Shown: one piece after another, positions 35,086 through 47,190 of the stretch | Position numbering within the stretch: position 1 is the stretch's first letter | Layout of the letters: each line of letters begins with the position of its first letter | Source: Raffaelea ambrosiae | Taxonomy: Eukaryota; Ascomycota; Sordariomycetes; Ophiostomatales; Ophiostomataceae | Reading direction: 5' to 3' | Length of the DNA stretch: 64,000 bases | NCBI GenBank assembly: GCA_002778195.1 | Contig: PCDI01000003.1 | Coordinates: 930,001-994,000 of the forward strand | Notes under the pieces: model-generated | What the model saw: the letters and a program-made list of their open reading frames with translations, nothing else | What the model was told of the DNA's origin: nothing | Database searches by the model: none | Position numbers and translations under genes: made by a program

Positions 35086-36130
35086 ATGTCGAGAGACCTC
35101 TCGCCGCCCATGTCACTCGAAGACGACTCCGGTGCCGTCTACCTCGCCAGAATGATGGGCCCCGAAGCCGCCAAGGCACCGGCCACGGCCACCAGCCAGC
35201 ACCAGCAGCAGAAGAACAGCGAGACGATGCAGAAGCAACATCGACCACAATCACAACCAGAGCAGGAGGCTCCCTCCATCGAGCCAACACCAGAGGTTGC
35301 CACAGCCGCAACCGGGCTGACCACAATGGCCATGACCTCCACCACCACACCCACCACATCCGCAACCACAGCTGCAACTGCAACAGCAACAGCAACCTCC
35401 AACCCTCCACCACTTCCCGAACGCAACGCCCTCCGCGCCTCCCGCTTCCTCTCTGCCTCGCCGGTCGTCGTCGTCCCCGTCGACCCAGCACAGACGACCC
35501 CCCACGATGTCTACCTGTCCTCGGAAGAGGACGCCTCGTCCGCCGGCGACTTGTCCGACCTGGACTTTGACCTGGACGATCTCGACGACCTGGACCACGG
35601 CAACGACAGCGGCCGCGACAGCGATCACAACGACGGCGAGGCCGCCCTGGAGGAAGACGAAAAGGTCACCCGCGACGGCACAGCGTCCGAGCCATCACAG
35701 CGGCCCAGAAGAGCCACCAGCAGCAGCCGGGGCAGCAACGACTACTCTGTCGCCACGGCCACGGCTCCGGCTATCGCCACCAATGCTGCTACTGCTACTA
35801 CCGCCCGTGTGGTGTCCGTCGTCTTCTCGGGCAAGCCCTCGCTGGTCGACCTGGCCGCCCGTCGCCGGAGCGATCCGTCAATACAAAAGCAGAAGGAGCA
35901 GCAGCATCAGCAGCAGCAGCAGCAGCAGCAATTGCTGCATGCCCGGGCATCGTCGTCGTCTGCGCACTCGACCGCCTCGGGCCAGTCGTCTGTGCAGCTG
36001 TCCACGTCGTCGACTGCCTCGTCGACTGCTTCGTCAGTGGCCGAGTCCGCCACCGAACTGGTCTCCTCCTGCGAGTCGGAGCGGCCTTCGACCTCGACCG
36101 ACTACTCTCGGGCGTCGTCCACGGAGGCTG

Positions 36131-36177
<47 letters not shown>

Positions 36178-37590
36178 AACAACACTGGAGAGAACACGGC
36201 TGCCAAGATGGCCTCCTTCCGGGAACGCAAGGTCCAAGCTGCTGCTACTGCGTCGACCGCCACCACCACCACCACCACCACCACGGCTCTTCCTACACCC
36301 ACCATCACCACCACGCCTCCCACCGACTCCACCGCCGCGTTCGAGTCCATCAAGAAGTCCCCGCCGCCGGCCTTCCTCCAGCTCGACCCCTACGCCAATG
36401 GCAGCACCTACTCGCTCCAGCAGTCCCCCCAGCTGTACCACCAACAGCACCACCAGCACCACCAGCACCACCAACACCACCCCAACTCGCCTTCGCTGCT
36501 TCGCTCGTCTACGGCGAACGCCACAATGTCCGCGCCGACGACTGCGGCTGCTGCTTCTGGTCTTGCTTCTCCAAGCAGTCCGCGCTCGCCGACAGGCCTC
36601 CTCCGCGGTGTCACCCGCACGCTGACGCTGAGCCGTCGCCGCAGCCGGCCCACGCTCAAGGACCAGCAGCAGCAGCAGCAATACCAGCAATACCAGCAAT
36701 ACCAGCAATACCCTGGGTCGCCGACTGTCCTCCCGGGGGGATCGGGGATGACTACGCCTACTGTATCCACGCCTACGCTCACGCCTACGTCCGCAGCAAT
36801 GCCTCCTCCGCTACCGTCGCCTGCTATGTCGTCGCCTAGCATGGAGGGTGGTGGCAGTCGTCCTACTTCCTCGTCGCTTCGCCGGAGGTCCAGCTTTGCA
36901 TCCTTTGTGGCGCAGCAGCTCCACCATCCGCAGCACCAACAGCAGCACCAACAGCAGCACCAACAGCACCAGCAGCAGCACCAGCAGCCACTCCAGCAGC
37001 AGTACCACCCTTCCCCTCTCCACGAGCAGGCACAGCCACAGCAGGAGCAGCGCCACCAGCAGCGCCAGCAGCACCAGCAGCACCAGCAGCACCAGCAGCA
37101 GCACCAGGAAATAGTCCACCACCGCCTCCGCAAGCAGCAACCGGAGCCGCACCAGCAACCGGTTGCCGCAACCACCGGCTTCCATCACCAACACCAACAT
37201 CAACACCGCCGCTCCTTCTCGTCGCCCCGCAACTCCTACCAGCCCACCCCGTCGGCGCCCATGGCAACGCCAACAACGGCGACGACGACGCCGTACTACA
37301 ACGACAAGGTCAAGCAGACCCGTCGCAAGTCGTTGCGTCTCTCGGTGGTGTCGAGCGTGGCCGCCGCCGTGGAGACGGCCGTGGAGAGTGCCGGTCACGG
37401 CTACGGCCACAACCATTACCATCCCCAAGAAGGCGGCGGCCACTACATGTCTGCCTCGCCCAGGACGCCAACGATGCCCGTCTCGGCCGGGGCCGGGCCC
37501 GGGGCCCCGGCGAGAAAGTCTGGCTTCCTGGGCAGCTTGGCGGACCGTCGGAAGAGCGTCAAGCTTTCGGGCGGACGGCTCCTGGGGTAA
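35086..37590 (+). CDS. Low-complexity hypothetical protein with homopolymeric amino-acid tracts
   Basis: Single exon of 834 codons; the ATG at 35086 is the first in frame after the CT microsatellite, and an in-frame TAG lies at 34966. Segments that look conserved are PERNALRASRFLSASP, then DVYLSSEEDASS with an acidic Asp-rich stretch, and ARVVSVVFSGKPSLVDL; later DPYANGSTYSLQQSP, SPTGLLRGVTRTLTLSRRRSRP and a C-terminal KSGFLGSLADRRKSVKLSGG. Between them lie poly-Q, an 18-residue poly-N (36133-36186), poly-T and repeated Gln-His runs. The basic Ser/Arg motifs resemble kinase sites. No membrane segment or enzyme domain is visible. It is probably a disordered regulatory or scaffold protein; I cannot name it. 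Confidence 0.82.
36133..36186 (+). repeat. AAC trinucleotide repeat coding 18 Asn
   Basis: Nearly pure (AAC)18, with a single AAT, inside the hypothetical protein gene. Dense CAG/CAC-rich tracts coding Gln/His follow at 36418-36480, 36664-36712 and 36930-37130. Confidence 0.92.
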
Positions 37591-40243
37591 AAGAAAAAGG
37601 TGTGGTACTTGGAGTGGGCACGACTAAAGTGTGTAGGCACGAATAGAGTGCGGAATCGACACAAAAAGGGGACACAGAATGGAAAAGGAAAAAAAAAACA
37701 AAAGGGTGCATTAATTTGGGGTCATTTTGGGTTCAATTGGGTTCATTTGGGATCCTTCGGGGTGGCATATTCGGGTCTCTCTAATTCTCTTTTGTTCTAT
37801 GACTTGCCATTCTTCCGGGGAGAAGAAAAGAGGGGTACCGATACCATTTCCTTGGGTTTTTTCCCCCCCTTCCTTTTTGTCACATTTCTTCCTCTCCATC
37901 TTACTCTTACTCTTCTTCTCCTTCTTTTCTCATCCGGACCTTTCTCTTTCTTTCTATGATGACCATTTTGGAAAGGAGGATTGGGGGAAATACCAAGGTG
38001 GCATTGGAATCGGATACTTTTTTTCTGGAATATTTTGGGACATTTTGGGACATTCGGGGACATTGATTATTTGGGATATTTCTGGGAAATCTCCCGCTCG
38101 GTGGATCAGGGACAAATCTTCTTTTATTACTGCCACCTTTTTTCACTACTAGTTTACGATTTGATGATACCCTTCCCCATTTTATTATTTTCTGTATTAA
38201 AAAATGGAGGACCCAAAGGCAAACAAGAACATAAAAATCAGGATCAATTTTACTCTTTATTGAAGAACCTCGGGTAACAAACGTCTGAAGAACAAGCACG
38301 GCAAGACAAGCAGAGAACATAAGAAGCAAAGGTTGACGGACAACCAACTAAGCATAGCAGTGTTGATCGAGAGAGGGAGAGAGGAGAGGGGGGGGGACGT
38401 CTACATTTCCACCTTGTCCCAGGGATAGGAGCATGCGTGCATATATCCTAACTAAGTACCATGGGCAACCCGCTATAGAAGAGCAAATTTGCTGCTCGGC
38501 AACTAGAGCAGGACATAGCACATTAGTGGTCTCCTATAAACCGCCCACAAAGACTGCTCTCAAGCATGGCGAGGTAGCATATGTGTTGTCGTGCGTGATA
38601 TCTCTGCTTCATGTCTGAAAACTGCATCTCATCGACAACTCTTCGACTGGCGCATTGTTGACAAACACACAAGTTGCTCCATCCACAATTTGCGAAACAA
38701 ACATTGTTCAAGACATCAACATAGAGAAAAAGAAAAAGAAAAAAGATTAAGTCATTGAAAGACATACCTAGTTCCCCGTTTTTTTTAATTGTCTCTGCGT
38801 GGAATGTGCTCTGCTCTGTCTAAGGGAGAGAACTGCTTTCTTTTCCCTGCGAAACCCCCCCCCCCCCCCCCCCCTAATCCGGGATGTCCGCAGGTGATCT
38901 GCGCACCCATGCACACACACGCCCCCTGAAAAGAAAAGAAGGCTTGCGAAGCGACGAAACAGGAGCCAAAAAATATAAAATACAAGACATGATCTCAAGA
39001 CACGACCCTCAGATGTGGCACTCACTATACGCACACCCCCTCTTCCTACGGATACACGGGACCAGCCGTGTCCTGCAATCCATGGCTCAGTCTGCACGCT
39101 CCTACAGCTTCCCTTCACAACGTTGTATCTTCCGGCGGTGCCTGGCCAGACTTACATGATATCTTGGTACACGGCAAGATGCACGGCAAAGAACCGCACA
39201 ACAATACCGTGTGCTACATAGTAAGTACCTGAGAGCCCCAAGCCGGCAAAACCGCTGTACCGACGCGGTTCCGTCTTCCCATGCAATATCCATTTTCATG
39301 CCGACCAACACAACGAGACACCCGGACTTCACCAAAGCAAGCATACGCGAGACACTGGGATCGCAAAGATAGAAAGCGTTTATTGGGTCGTTTGTATTAT
39401 GCTGGTTGGTGAGGGCAGCAGCCTGTAATTAATACTGGCTAGAGTATGTCGGGACAGGAACATATGCCAATATTGCTCGGCGCCTCTTCCCATCCCTCAG
39501 AAGTCATATGAAGTATATAGACAAAAAGAAATAAAAAAGACAAAAGAAACGAAGCTTGGGGGTGCGAGTTATACAGAGTAAGAAAAAATCAAAGACGGGA
39601 GGGAGAAAAGAACAGGGTAGAAGAGAAAAAGAAGCGAAATGGAGAAATAACACGCCGCCTCCAATACAGTAGTTAGAAGAAACCCAGATGCACCCACCCG
39701 TCAGCTCTTCTTTAATCTGTTGTTCCACCCAAGCAAAGAATTGCACCGTCTTTCCGGATAAACCCCTGTATCGTGCCCATATGCCCACCAAACCATGCGT
39801 CGTGCTCCATATAAATATTATTATTGAAGAGGAAACCCAAAAAGACAGTCAACTGCTTTTCTTTTTTTTTTTTTTTTGCATACGACAGCGAACGTGACAA
39901 AAATCTGCATTGCCATGTCACCAATCGCCCAGTGACCAAGCTTCCCTGCTTTTGGCTTTGTCACCTTGGCAGGTGAGAGAGAACTCGTCCTTCGTATTAA
40001 TGTTCTCGGGGACACTGCCTCCCAATCGGCCAATGGCCTCTATTTTACTTGCGGTTTTGGTGCCAAAAATTGCTCCCCCGGAGACCTTGCCACTGCAATG
40101 GCCAATGATGCCGGGGTTTCGAAACCGGAGACCAAGAGGCCCAAGAACCCTGGGGTGGACGGTCCGCCGTCACGGACAAATGACATCCGACAAGAGAACC
40201 ACAGGTCGGAAGGCTGTCCCAGGGCCTCAGTGGTTGACACCGC
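37591..40243. other. Convergent spacer
   Basis: About 2.7 kb between tail-to-tail genes. It is T-rich with phrases of the type ATTTTGGGA repeated near 37720-37760 and 38027-38073, a run of 20 C (38855-38874) and one TACATAGTA site at 39214-39223. No gene is supported. Confidence 0.55.
38855..38874. repeat. Homopolymer C20
   Basis: Uninterrupted run of 20 C on the + strand; its length is error-prone in most sequencing methods. Confidence 0.9.
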
Positions 40244-41563
40244 TTATGCCTTACGCGAGCGGGTGGTCACACCGTTGGTCTTACCGTTGACCTTAGCTCC
40301 AGTGGTGGAGGCAGAGCCATTCTGGATATTGTGGACAAGCAGGTCATGCGGGTCAGGCAGAGGAGCCTGGCTCATCCGCCGCACAGCCTTGCGGGAGGTG
40401 GTCTTACGGCCATCCTTGCGGTACGTGGCGAGATAGAAGGAGATGAAGAGCACGAGGTACGAGCTGAGGATGCCAATGCCAGCAAAGGCAGCAAACTCTT
40501 CGCCAGCGCAGTGGCCGAAGTTGGGGAACTGAGGGAAGTAGGTCGAGGTGAAATAGGTGTAGGATGCAAAATACACGAAGCCTGGTCGGTTAGCGGACAA
40601 TGGCGGTCGACTGGAAGGGAAAGAACAAAGCACATACCGAGGTCAATGATGAACTGGACGATCTGGAACTTGGTGACCCACTCCTTCCACCAGATGCGGA
40701 TGCCCCGGGCAGACTGGAAGTAGTACCAGTACATCATAACGTGGACGGCCAAGTTGAGGGTGATCGGGAGCCACGAGACGGCAGTAGCGCCGAGCAGCTG
40801 CGTGTAACAGAGCAGAGCGGTGGCGCCGTGGTGGTAGCAGTGAAGGAAGGCTAGAGAGGGGTCGAGTTAGCAGACTGGAGGAGACAATGCGGCAGCCTGC
40901 TTTTGGAGAGCCGCTCTGCAGGGGCAGAGCTTTAAAGAAAAGAAAAACTTACTCAATGGCTTCTTCTTCAGAAACAGAAACACGGTATCGAGCAGTTCAA
41001 GGTACTTGGTGAGGTAGGTGAGCTGTGACAAGCAATGTTAGCATTCTGTACCCATGCCTGTCCTTTGGAGACTGCCTTGATTCTTGTCGTGCCGTCGGAG
41101 CAGACGCAAGCTGCAGCAAGCGCAAAGAACGTACATAGTACAGGGTGACCAGTTGTGGTGTCCAGCCGCCACCAGCATCGCAGATGCTGTAGAAGATGCC
41201 ATGACGAGTAATGGTGGGAATCAGCTGCTCAGCATAGAGGGCCAGCAGGATGGCGCTGACGGTGGTCAGGACGAAGTTGTGGACAAGGAAGATAGCCTTG
41301 AGCTTGAAGGCCTCGCGGGAGCGCATCAGCTCGCGGCCGCCAAAGATGACGAAGTAGTAGATGACGATGAAAATGGTCGTCTCGGTCAGTGTTGACATGG
41401 GCGTCTTGCCCTGGGCGAACTCAAACTTCTCTGCTGGGTAGCCGACGACGGCCTCGAACGCCTTGCTGAAGATTGGCCATAGCTTGAGACCAAATGGCAC
41501 GTCCAGAGAGGGCGTCTCGAAGTGAAACAAGTCCAGGAAGGACGAGCCTGCTTCAGTAGACAT
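40244..41563 (-). CDS. Fatty acid elongase (ELO family, 3-ketoacyl-CoA synthase)
   Basis: Condensing enzyme of the ER fatty-acid elongation cycle, joining malonyl-CoA to long-chain acyl-CoA for sphingolipid very-long-chain acids. Exons: complement of 41135-41563, 40953-41022, 40638-40850 and 40244-40581, giving 349 residues, the size of yeast Elo2/Elo3. Family marks: TPMSTLTETT before the first membrane helix; YLTKYLELLDTVFLFLKKKPL; the catalytic histidine box LHCYHHG (40828-40842); VMMYWYYFQSARG; TKFQIVQFIIDLGFVYF. Several hydrophobic helices fit a polytopic ER protein. The tail is basic (TRSRKA) without a canonical KKxx end. All four exons join in frame with GT-AG introns of 56 to 112 bases. 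Which of Elo2 or Elo3 it matches cannot be decided from the sequence alone. Confidence 0.95.
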
Positions 41564-44500
41564 GGTGACGGTGTTTTTAGGTGAGCGAAGACGGAGATGT
41601 GCTCGCTTCGGAAGGCAAGGAAATATTATAAGAGGTAGGCGAGAAAAGGTCAACCTGAAGAATGGAGTATTTGCGTTAGCACGGAGGCAGATCAAAAGGA
41701 ATTATGACCATGTCCAGGGTCGTCGAGGGCGGGCGGACGTGATATGAGGACGAGAGGGAGAGAGGCAGTATGGAGGAGAATCCGAAGACACAATTTCTTG
41801 CACGGAGGTTTGTTTGTTGGAGACTTTGGGGAATATGGGGCACATCGAGCTATGGAAAAAGGGGGGGAAGACGCGACAGAAAAGAACTAAGGGACACGCG
41901 TACGAAGAACAGCTCTAGTCGTCCGCGTCGGCAACGAGCAAAGGACAGTCGACGGTGATGGGAAAAAGGATTAAAAATGATGCAAAGGATACAGCGAGCT
42001 GGAATTGATCGCGAAGCTGAGCAGGCTGGCAATTCGGAAGACGGTCTTGCTCTGGTGGAGGTGGAAAGTCAAGACGTTGAATTTGTGCGGCAGCCTGAGT
42101 CGGTTCAGGGATGCTTGCGCGACCATCCAAGGGACGAAGACGAGAAGAAGATAAAGGACGACGAAGCGAGAAGGGAGAGAAGAAGAAGAGAAGAAGACGA
42201 AGAGAAAGTAGATGGGTTATGAAGGAGCGACAAGAAGATGAAAACTGAAAGAAAAAAAAAGGGGGGGAGGAAAGATGGACGCAGAAGTTTTAATGATGAA
42301 AGGGAAAGAAGTTTTTTTCCCCTACGTGTAATGGACAAAGTCGCTAAAGGGGGAAAGTCCGGGCGACCCGTTGGGAGGGGGCAATTACGAAGGGTGCGTT
42401 TGGGTGTAAGTTTGGCAGGCGCGCAGGGCAGTAAGCTGCAGGAAAGGCAGGAGCTAATAGGCTGGCGCACACATGGAAGGAACGGTCGGCACAGCGCATG
42501 CAGGTAATTGGAGTTAAAGGTTAAACCCCCAAACAGGGAAAAAGATGTCGGGACCGTTTCGATTTTGCAATTTTTTTTTTTGTTGCGCTGCCGTTTTTAC
42601 GGGGGCCGCCAGGAACAGCGAGGCACACCCGCATTGCAATATCGAAATTGCGATCCATCGCAGATCGGTGTCCAAGCCTGCCAAAGACCCGATCCTTGCT
42701 AAGAGTGCCCGCTACAGCGCCAGCCAGGACCTAACACTGGGCAGGTCGTCGGCGCAGACGGAGCGCGGCGCGCACGCCTCATTTCCCTTGCGAGTGGTCG
42801 CGTGCAGCCAATGGGAGGGCGCTCTAGCGACCCTTATTCAACACGGAGCCGAGGCACACTGTTCTGCCACACGACACCGCCTCCATCACGAGCGACAGAA
42901 ATCACGAAGAGGCGACAGTCATCTCCGACTGGCCCAGGATGGCAGTCCGGAAAGTAGGAAACACTCCGACGTGGCAACTATATAAGCTATGTATGGCACG
43001 GACCAGGAGGAGGACACGAGACGAGACGGGACAAAAGGTACGAATGGTGCCGTCTCGAAAAACTCGAAAAGCCCAGCTTCTCCCTGCCTCCCTGCAGTGC
43101 TGCACCGCCAAAGACAATCTTACATGGAAGTTGAACGGGATTGCGTCTGTTGCTCAAGACTTGCCTGGACGACGGTGTTTGCCGGCGATAACGGACAGAA
43201 CCATGGACGGAGACAGCGACTCGGGCACGTCGACCCGCCAGTCTGAGGATGCAAGGCGGCGCCATCCCCAGCAGCCGCCCCGTCTGGTCAACTTTAATTG
43301 ATGGCCGGATGTCGTCACTGCCAGCGACAATACTTAGTGCAGGCGCAACGGCACGGGCGACTGGCAGGGCGGACCTGGGGAGAACGGCTCCCGTCACCTT
43401 CGTTGCCGGGTTTCTGGCATTGGGTGGTACGGTATAAGGATCTTACACCACCCTGCGAGTACTTCGTACCTCGTACCCCCCGGGGACGAGGAAGAGCGAG
43501 CCACGTGATCCCACCTGTTCCTGCACTCGCCAGCCACGGTCGCCCGCCACACGTCCACCCCTCCTTCCTCGAGAGACCTCCACCACCCACCCAAAGCAAA
43601 CGCCGTAATCAGACCAATATGCCCAGCGGGAGCTCGTGCGTGCGTCTACCTGTGTTCCGGTTCCCAAGGCACGGTAGGAGCTAGCCGTCGCCCATTCGCT
43701 CGATTGCCTGCCTGCCCTGGCTGCCGGGTTCAAAACCCGACACAAACCCGTCGCAAAGTGCAGGAAAGCACAGAGAAATATGAAATCAAGCCCTCCCCCA
43801 AAACGCTCAATCGCGACGCAGGTGTTACCAAGCACGCTGTCAAAAAAGGCAGTTGCGATGCGTCTCGTAGACAACCCCTCCAGACACCGCTTCCGTCGCT
43901 CCTGCCGCTCACGAAAACGAAATCACGCTCTTTGTGTTCATCCATTGCCCCTTCCAGACGCGCGAGCAACGTCGAGTCAGCCCACACCGGGGATTGATAA
44001 AGACGGGCGCTCATTGGCCAGATTGGGGCTAAGCTCGGGTAGCGTGGCGGCCTGAGGCCAAGAAGCAGCGCCCGGCAGCCACTGAGCAGAGAGCAAAAAA
44101 AAAGAAGGCCAACAGCAAACACCTCGCAGAGGCCACCCAGGCGAAAAATAAAGGCACACAAAAAGCCACTACGCGCCGGTCGCCCGCAAAGGAGCGCATC
44201 TTGCCCAGAGGGCGGGGAGAGCGGGAGGTGCGTGAAATAAGACCAGACGGACAGAGGGGAAACTGTTTCAGCTGGCTGCAGGACAGAGCTTGCGTTCGTA
44301 GAGACTGTAAGACTCCTTGGTCGTACTCGAGCAACCTCGTTTCTCGTGGTTTGGCAGGCCGTCCTTTTGGCCAGCTAGCGAGTCTCCGCTGACTACTGGC
44401 GGCCCAGCACTAACAGCACTGGGTGGGTGGTGCCTGCCCGCCTGGGAAAAACAGCACTTGTAGCCGAGCGTAGAAAAAAACATCATTCGATTTTCGCTCT

Positions 44501-45001
44501 TTCCTTCCTCGTTCTCCCTTGCCCTTCGCTGCTCTCTCTCTCTCTCTTCGTCTCCCCTTTCCCCTATCCCACATCTTCGACCGTATTTTTCGCCCACCCC
44601 TCTCAATCTACTCCAGATCTCGTCCTCTCTCGACAGGCCGTCCTCAATTGCCTCCTTTTGCCAATCGCTCGCGACGCACCTGCGGAATTACAGTCCCCAA
44701 TTGACGCACCGCCAGAAAGAGAAAGCCCGGCTGCCCCCCTTACATCCCGAAAAACCCTCTTTTTTTCGACCCGAAAAAAAAACAGTCAAACGATACAGGC
44801 AAAAACAACCACAACACACAAGCACAACAAGCTTCGTGAAACGTTGCGCACAGCCCCGTCAATTCGTCTCGCCCGTGATTTTTTCCCTGCCTATCGAACG
44901 ATTTTTCGTGCACCTCGTCTTCTCGTCTTGCAGTCTCATCCGACCGCTTGCGCCACCCACACCCAGCACACCACCAAACAGACCTATCTATTTATTTAGC
45001 C
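41564..45001. other. Divergent spacer between elongase and COX6
   Basis: About 3.4 kb between head-to-head genes, carrying both promoters and 5' leaders. Purine-rich on the + strand next to the elongase (41760-42350) and CT-rich before COX6 (44500-44640, typical of a transcription start region). Short open frames on both strands between 42500 and 43700 show no recognisable protein. A tRNA-like GGGTTCAAAACCC at 43729 was checked and rejected. Confidence 0.5.
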
Positions 45002-46099
45002 ATGTCCGCCTCTCTGCTCCGTGTGGCCGCCCGCGGCCCTGCTTCCTCCTTCTTCCGGGCCAACCCCATCCGCCCGACGGCCACCGCCGCTGCTGCCGTG
45101 AGCGCTGTCATGCAGGCCCGCGCCCCCGCTGTTGCCGCCGCTGCCGTCTTCGTGCCGGCTGCCAGCTTCAGCGCCGCTGCGCGCCTCCGGTCCGAGCACA
45201 ACGAGGAGACCTTTGAGGAGTTTTCGGCCAGGTAAGAACCAACCGGGAGGACTTAGCCAGAGAGAGCGGAAGACAAAGAAAAGAGCGGAGGAGAAGCAGG
45301 CCAAAAAAAAGAAACCCGAAAAAAGGCGGAGGTGGAGGCTACACACCGCGCGGAACAAAGGAGAAGAGAGGTAGCATCAAAGAACAGGCCACCAACGCCG
45401 ATCCCTTCCGGGATGCACCGGAACCGGTGTGGATGAAGGCTGTCATGAGCACCGGGGAAGCTCCAGGCCGGGGTCTCTTTTTTTTTTCTGCGGAAACAGT
45501 TGCGCTGACCACGCCGAACAGATACGAGAAGGAGTTCGACAGCGTCCAGGACGTCTTTGAGCTGCAGGTAAGGCTGCCTACCACCACCCCTCTGTCCCAA
45601 TCTGTCCCCCACGGGCGTGTCTCGTGATATCACTGTACATCTATACATGTGCATGGGCTCCTGCACGCACAGCATCCTGTGCGCACGCATTGCTGACGGC
45701 GATTCCTCCCTGCAGCGCAACCTGAACAACGCCTTCGCCTACGATCTGGTGCCGTCGCCGTCCGTCCTCACCGCCGCGTTAAAAGCCGCCCGGAGAGTCA
45801 ACGACTACCCGACTGCCGTCCGTGTCTTCGAGGGTATGTGATCATTGAATAGTCATTTTTGCGGACGACCGAGCTTGCTCCGAGAGCTTGATTCGCATGC
45901 AAAACACACACTCCACCCTCTTCTCCTTATCCCCGGTCTGGCCACATGGAAAGCTAACCGCACACTCGCATCCACAACAGGCATCAAGGCCAAGGTCGAG
46001 AACAAGGGCCAGTACCAGCAGTACCTGGACGAGCTGAAGCCCCTGCGGGAGGAGCTGGGCATTCATCTGAAGGAGGAGCTGTATCCCGAGGAGGCGTAA
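45002..46099 (+). CDS. cox6: Cytochrome c oxidase subunit VI (mammalian COX5A family), mitochondrial
   Basis: Small nuclear-encoded matrix-side subunit of respiratory complex IV. Exons 45002-45231, 45522-45567, 45716-45833 and 45981-46099, with GTAAGA/GTAAGG/GTATGT donors and CAG acceptors, join to 170 residues. The first 60 or so residues are rich in Ala, Arg and Ser with no acidic residue, a typical mitochondrial presequence. The mature part begins near HNEETFEEFSARYEKEFDSVQDVFELQRNLNNAFAYDLVPSP and continues VLTAALKAARRVNDYPTAVRVFEGIKAKV and YLDELKPLREELGI, all family signatures. It ends EELYPEEA. The short second exon (46 bases) explains why a single-frame view misses the gene. Confidence 0.96.
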
Positions 46100-47190
46100 T
46101 TCCAATTTAACCAAGAAGACAGGCAGAGGGGGGCGGCCCACGCTGCTTCCCCCCCTTCTCCGCCACCCGCCCTCGACGAAATATTGTTTCTTATTCGCAT
46201 TTTTTTACATTCGTTTTTTTTTGTCTTCTTTGAATAGAGAAGCCCTTGCAACAAAGAGGAAGAGAAGGAATCTTGGCTGTGTATGTATGGAAAGAGGAAA
46301 AAAGAGAAAAAAACAAACAAAGAGATGAAGACAGAAAGAGAAGAGCATCTGTGTACATGTGCGAGGGTTTGATGCGTGTGTTCGTGACCCGTCAAGACCA
46401 GTGTAGAATGTAGGAAAGCAAAGAGGGAGATCCAATGACCGTTAATTTTACAGTACGAGAAGACGATTAAAGACAAAAAAACGAGCAAAACCCCAAACCT
46501 TTGTATATTCTTGGCTAGATTTTGTTGACTAGTTGAGCTGTTTTCTATATTCCGGCCTTGTTATTCGATGTGCAAAGGAGACTTTAGACCAGAGGAGCGA
46601 GCGGTCTTCACAAAGGAGTTTTATGATGTGGGCGTCTAGGAAGGAGGGCAAGCGTGGGCATTCGTATAAAATCCTATAGAGAACTCGGATGGAAAACACA
46701 AAAACAGAATAAACAGATAAAAACAAACTGTTCTTGAAAACTCCCTTTTCCTGCCCGTCATAGGTGTTGTCCGTGTCTCGTGATATCTATCTGTACAATA
46801 GTTATCTGTACAAAATTGGCCAAGCGGCCAGTCCAGTCGTGATGCCTCTGGCGTAAATAGCTATGCTGCGTCTTTCGCTCAACACTGTGCTTTGATTCTT
46901 CCCCGGCTTCTCATTCTCCTCTCCTCCCTTCTGTCTCGCTCAATGAGCCCTTGAATGCTAACAAAAGAGCATCGGCTCCATCTGATAAAATTATCAAGCT
47001 CCTCATAGTAAAGCAAATCAATGAGTAAAAGAGGGGGGGAGAAAGAAGCAAAGCAGAAGCAAAGCAACCAGCCGCAAAAAAAATAAAAAATAAAAAACAA
47101 GAAAATAAATAAATAAACAAACCATCGACATAAAGTTACACAACCTTTTGTTTCTCCACCTCCTGTCCTCTTTCTCCATTCGGATCAGAT
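46100..47190. other. Convergent spacer
   Basis: About 1.1 kb of facing 3' UTRs between COX6 and the chromodomain gene. It is A-rich on the + strand with no repeat or RNA gene recognised. Confidence 0.6.

Noticed and set aside
34034..35155. 373-codon frame running into the CT microsatellite
   Set aside because: Low-complexity leader sequence that ends out of frame inside the real gene.
39966..40436. Plus-strand frame overlapping the last elongase exon
   Set aside because: Antisense shadow; the elongase on the minus strand is certain.
43721..43745. tRNA-like B box (GGGTTCAAAACCC)
   Set aside because: No A box, anticodon arm or acceptor stem at the proper distance.
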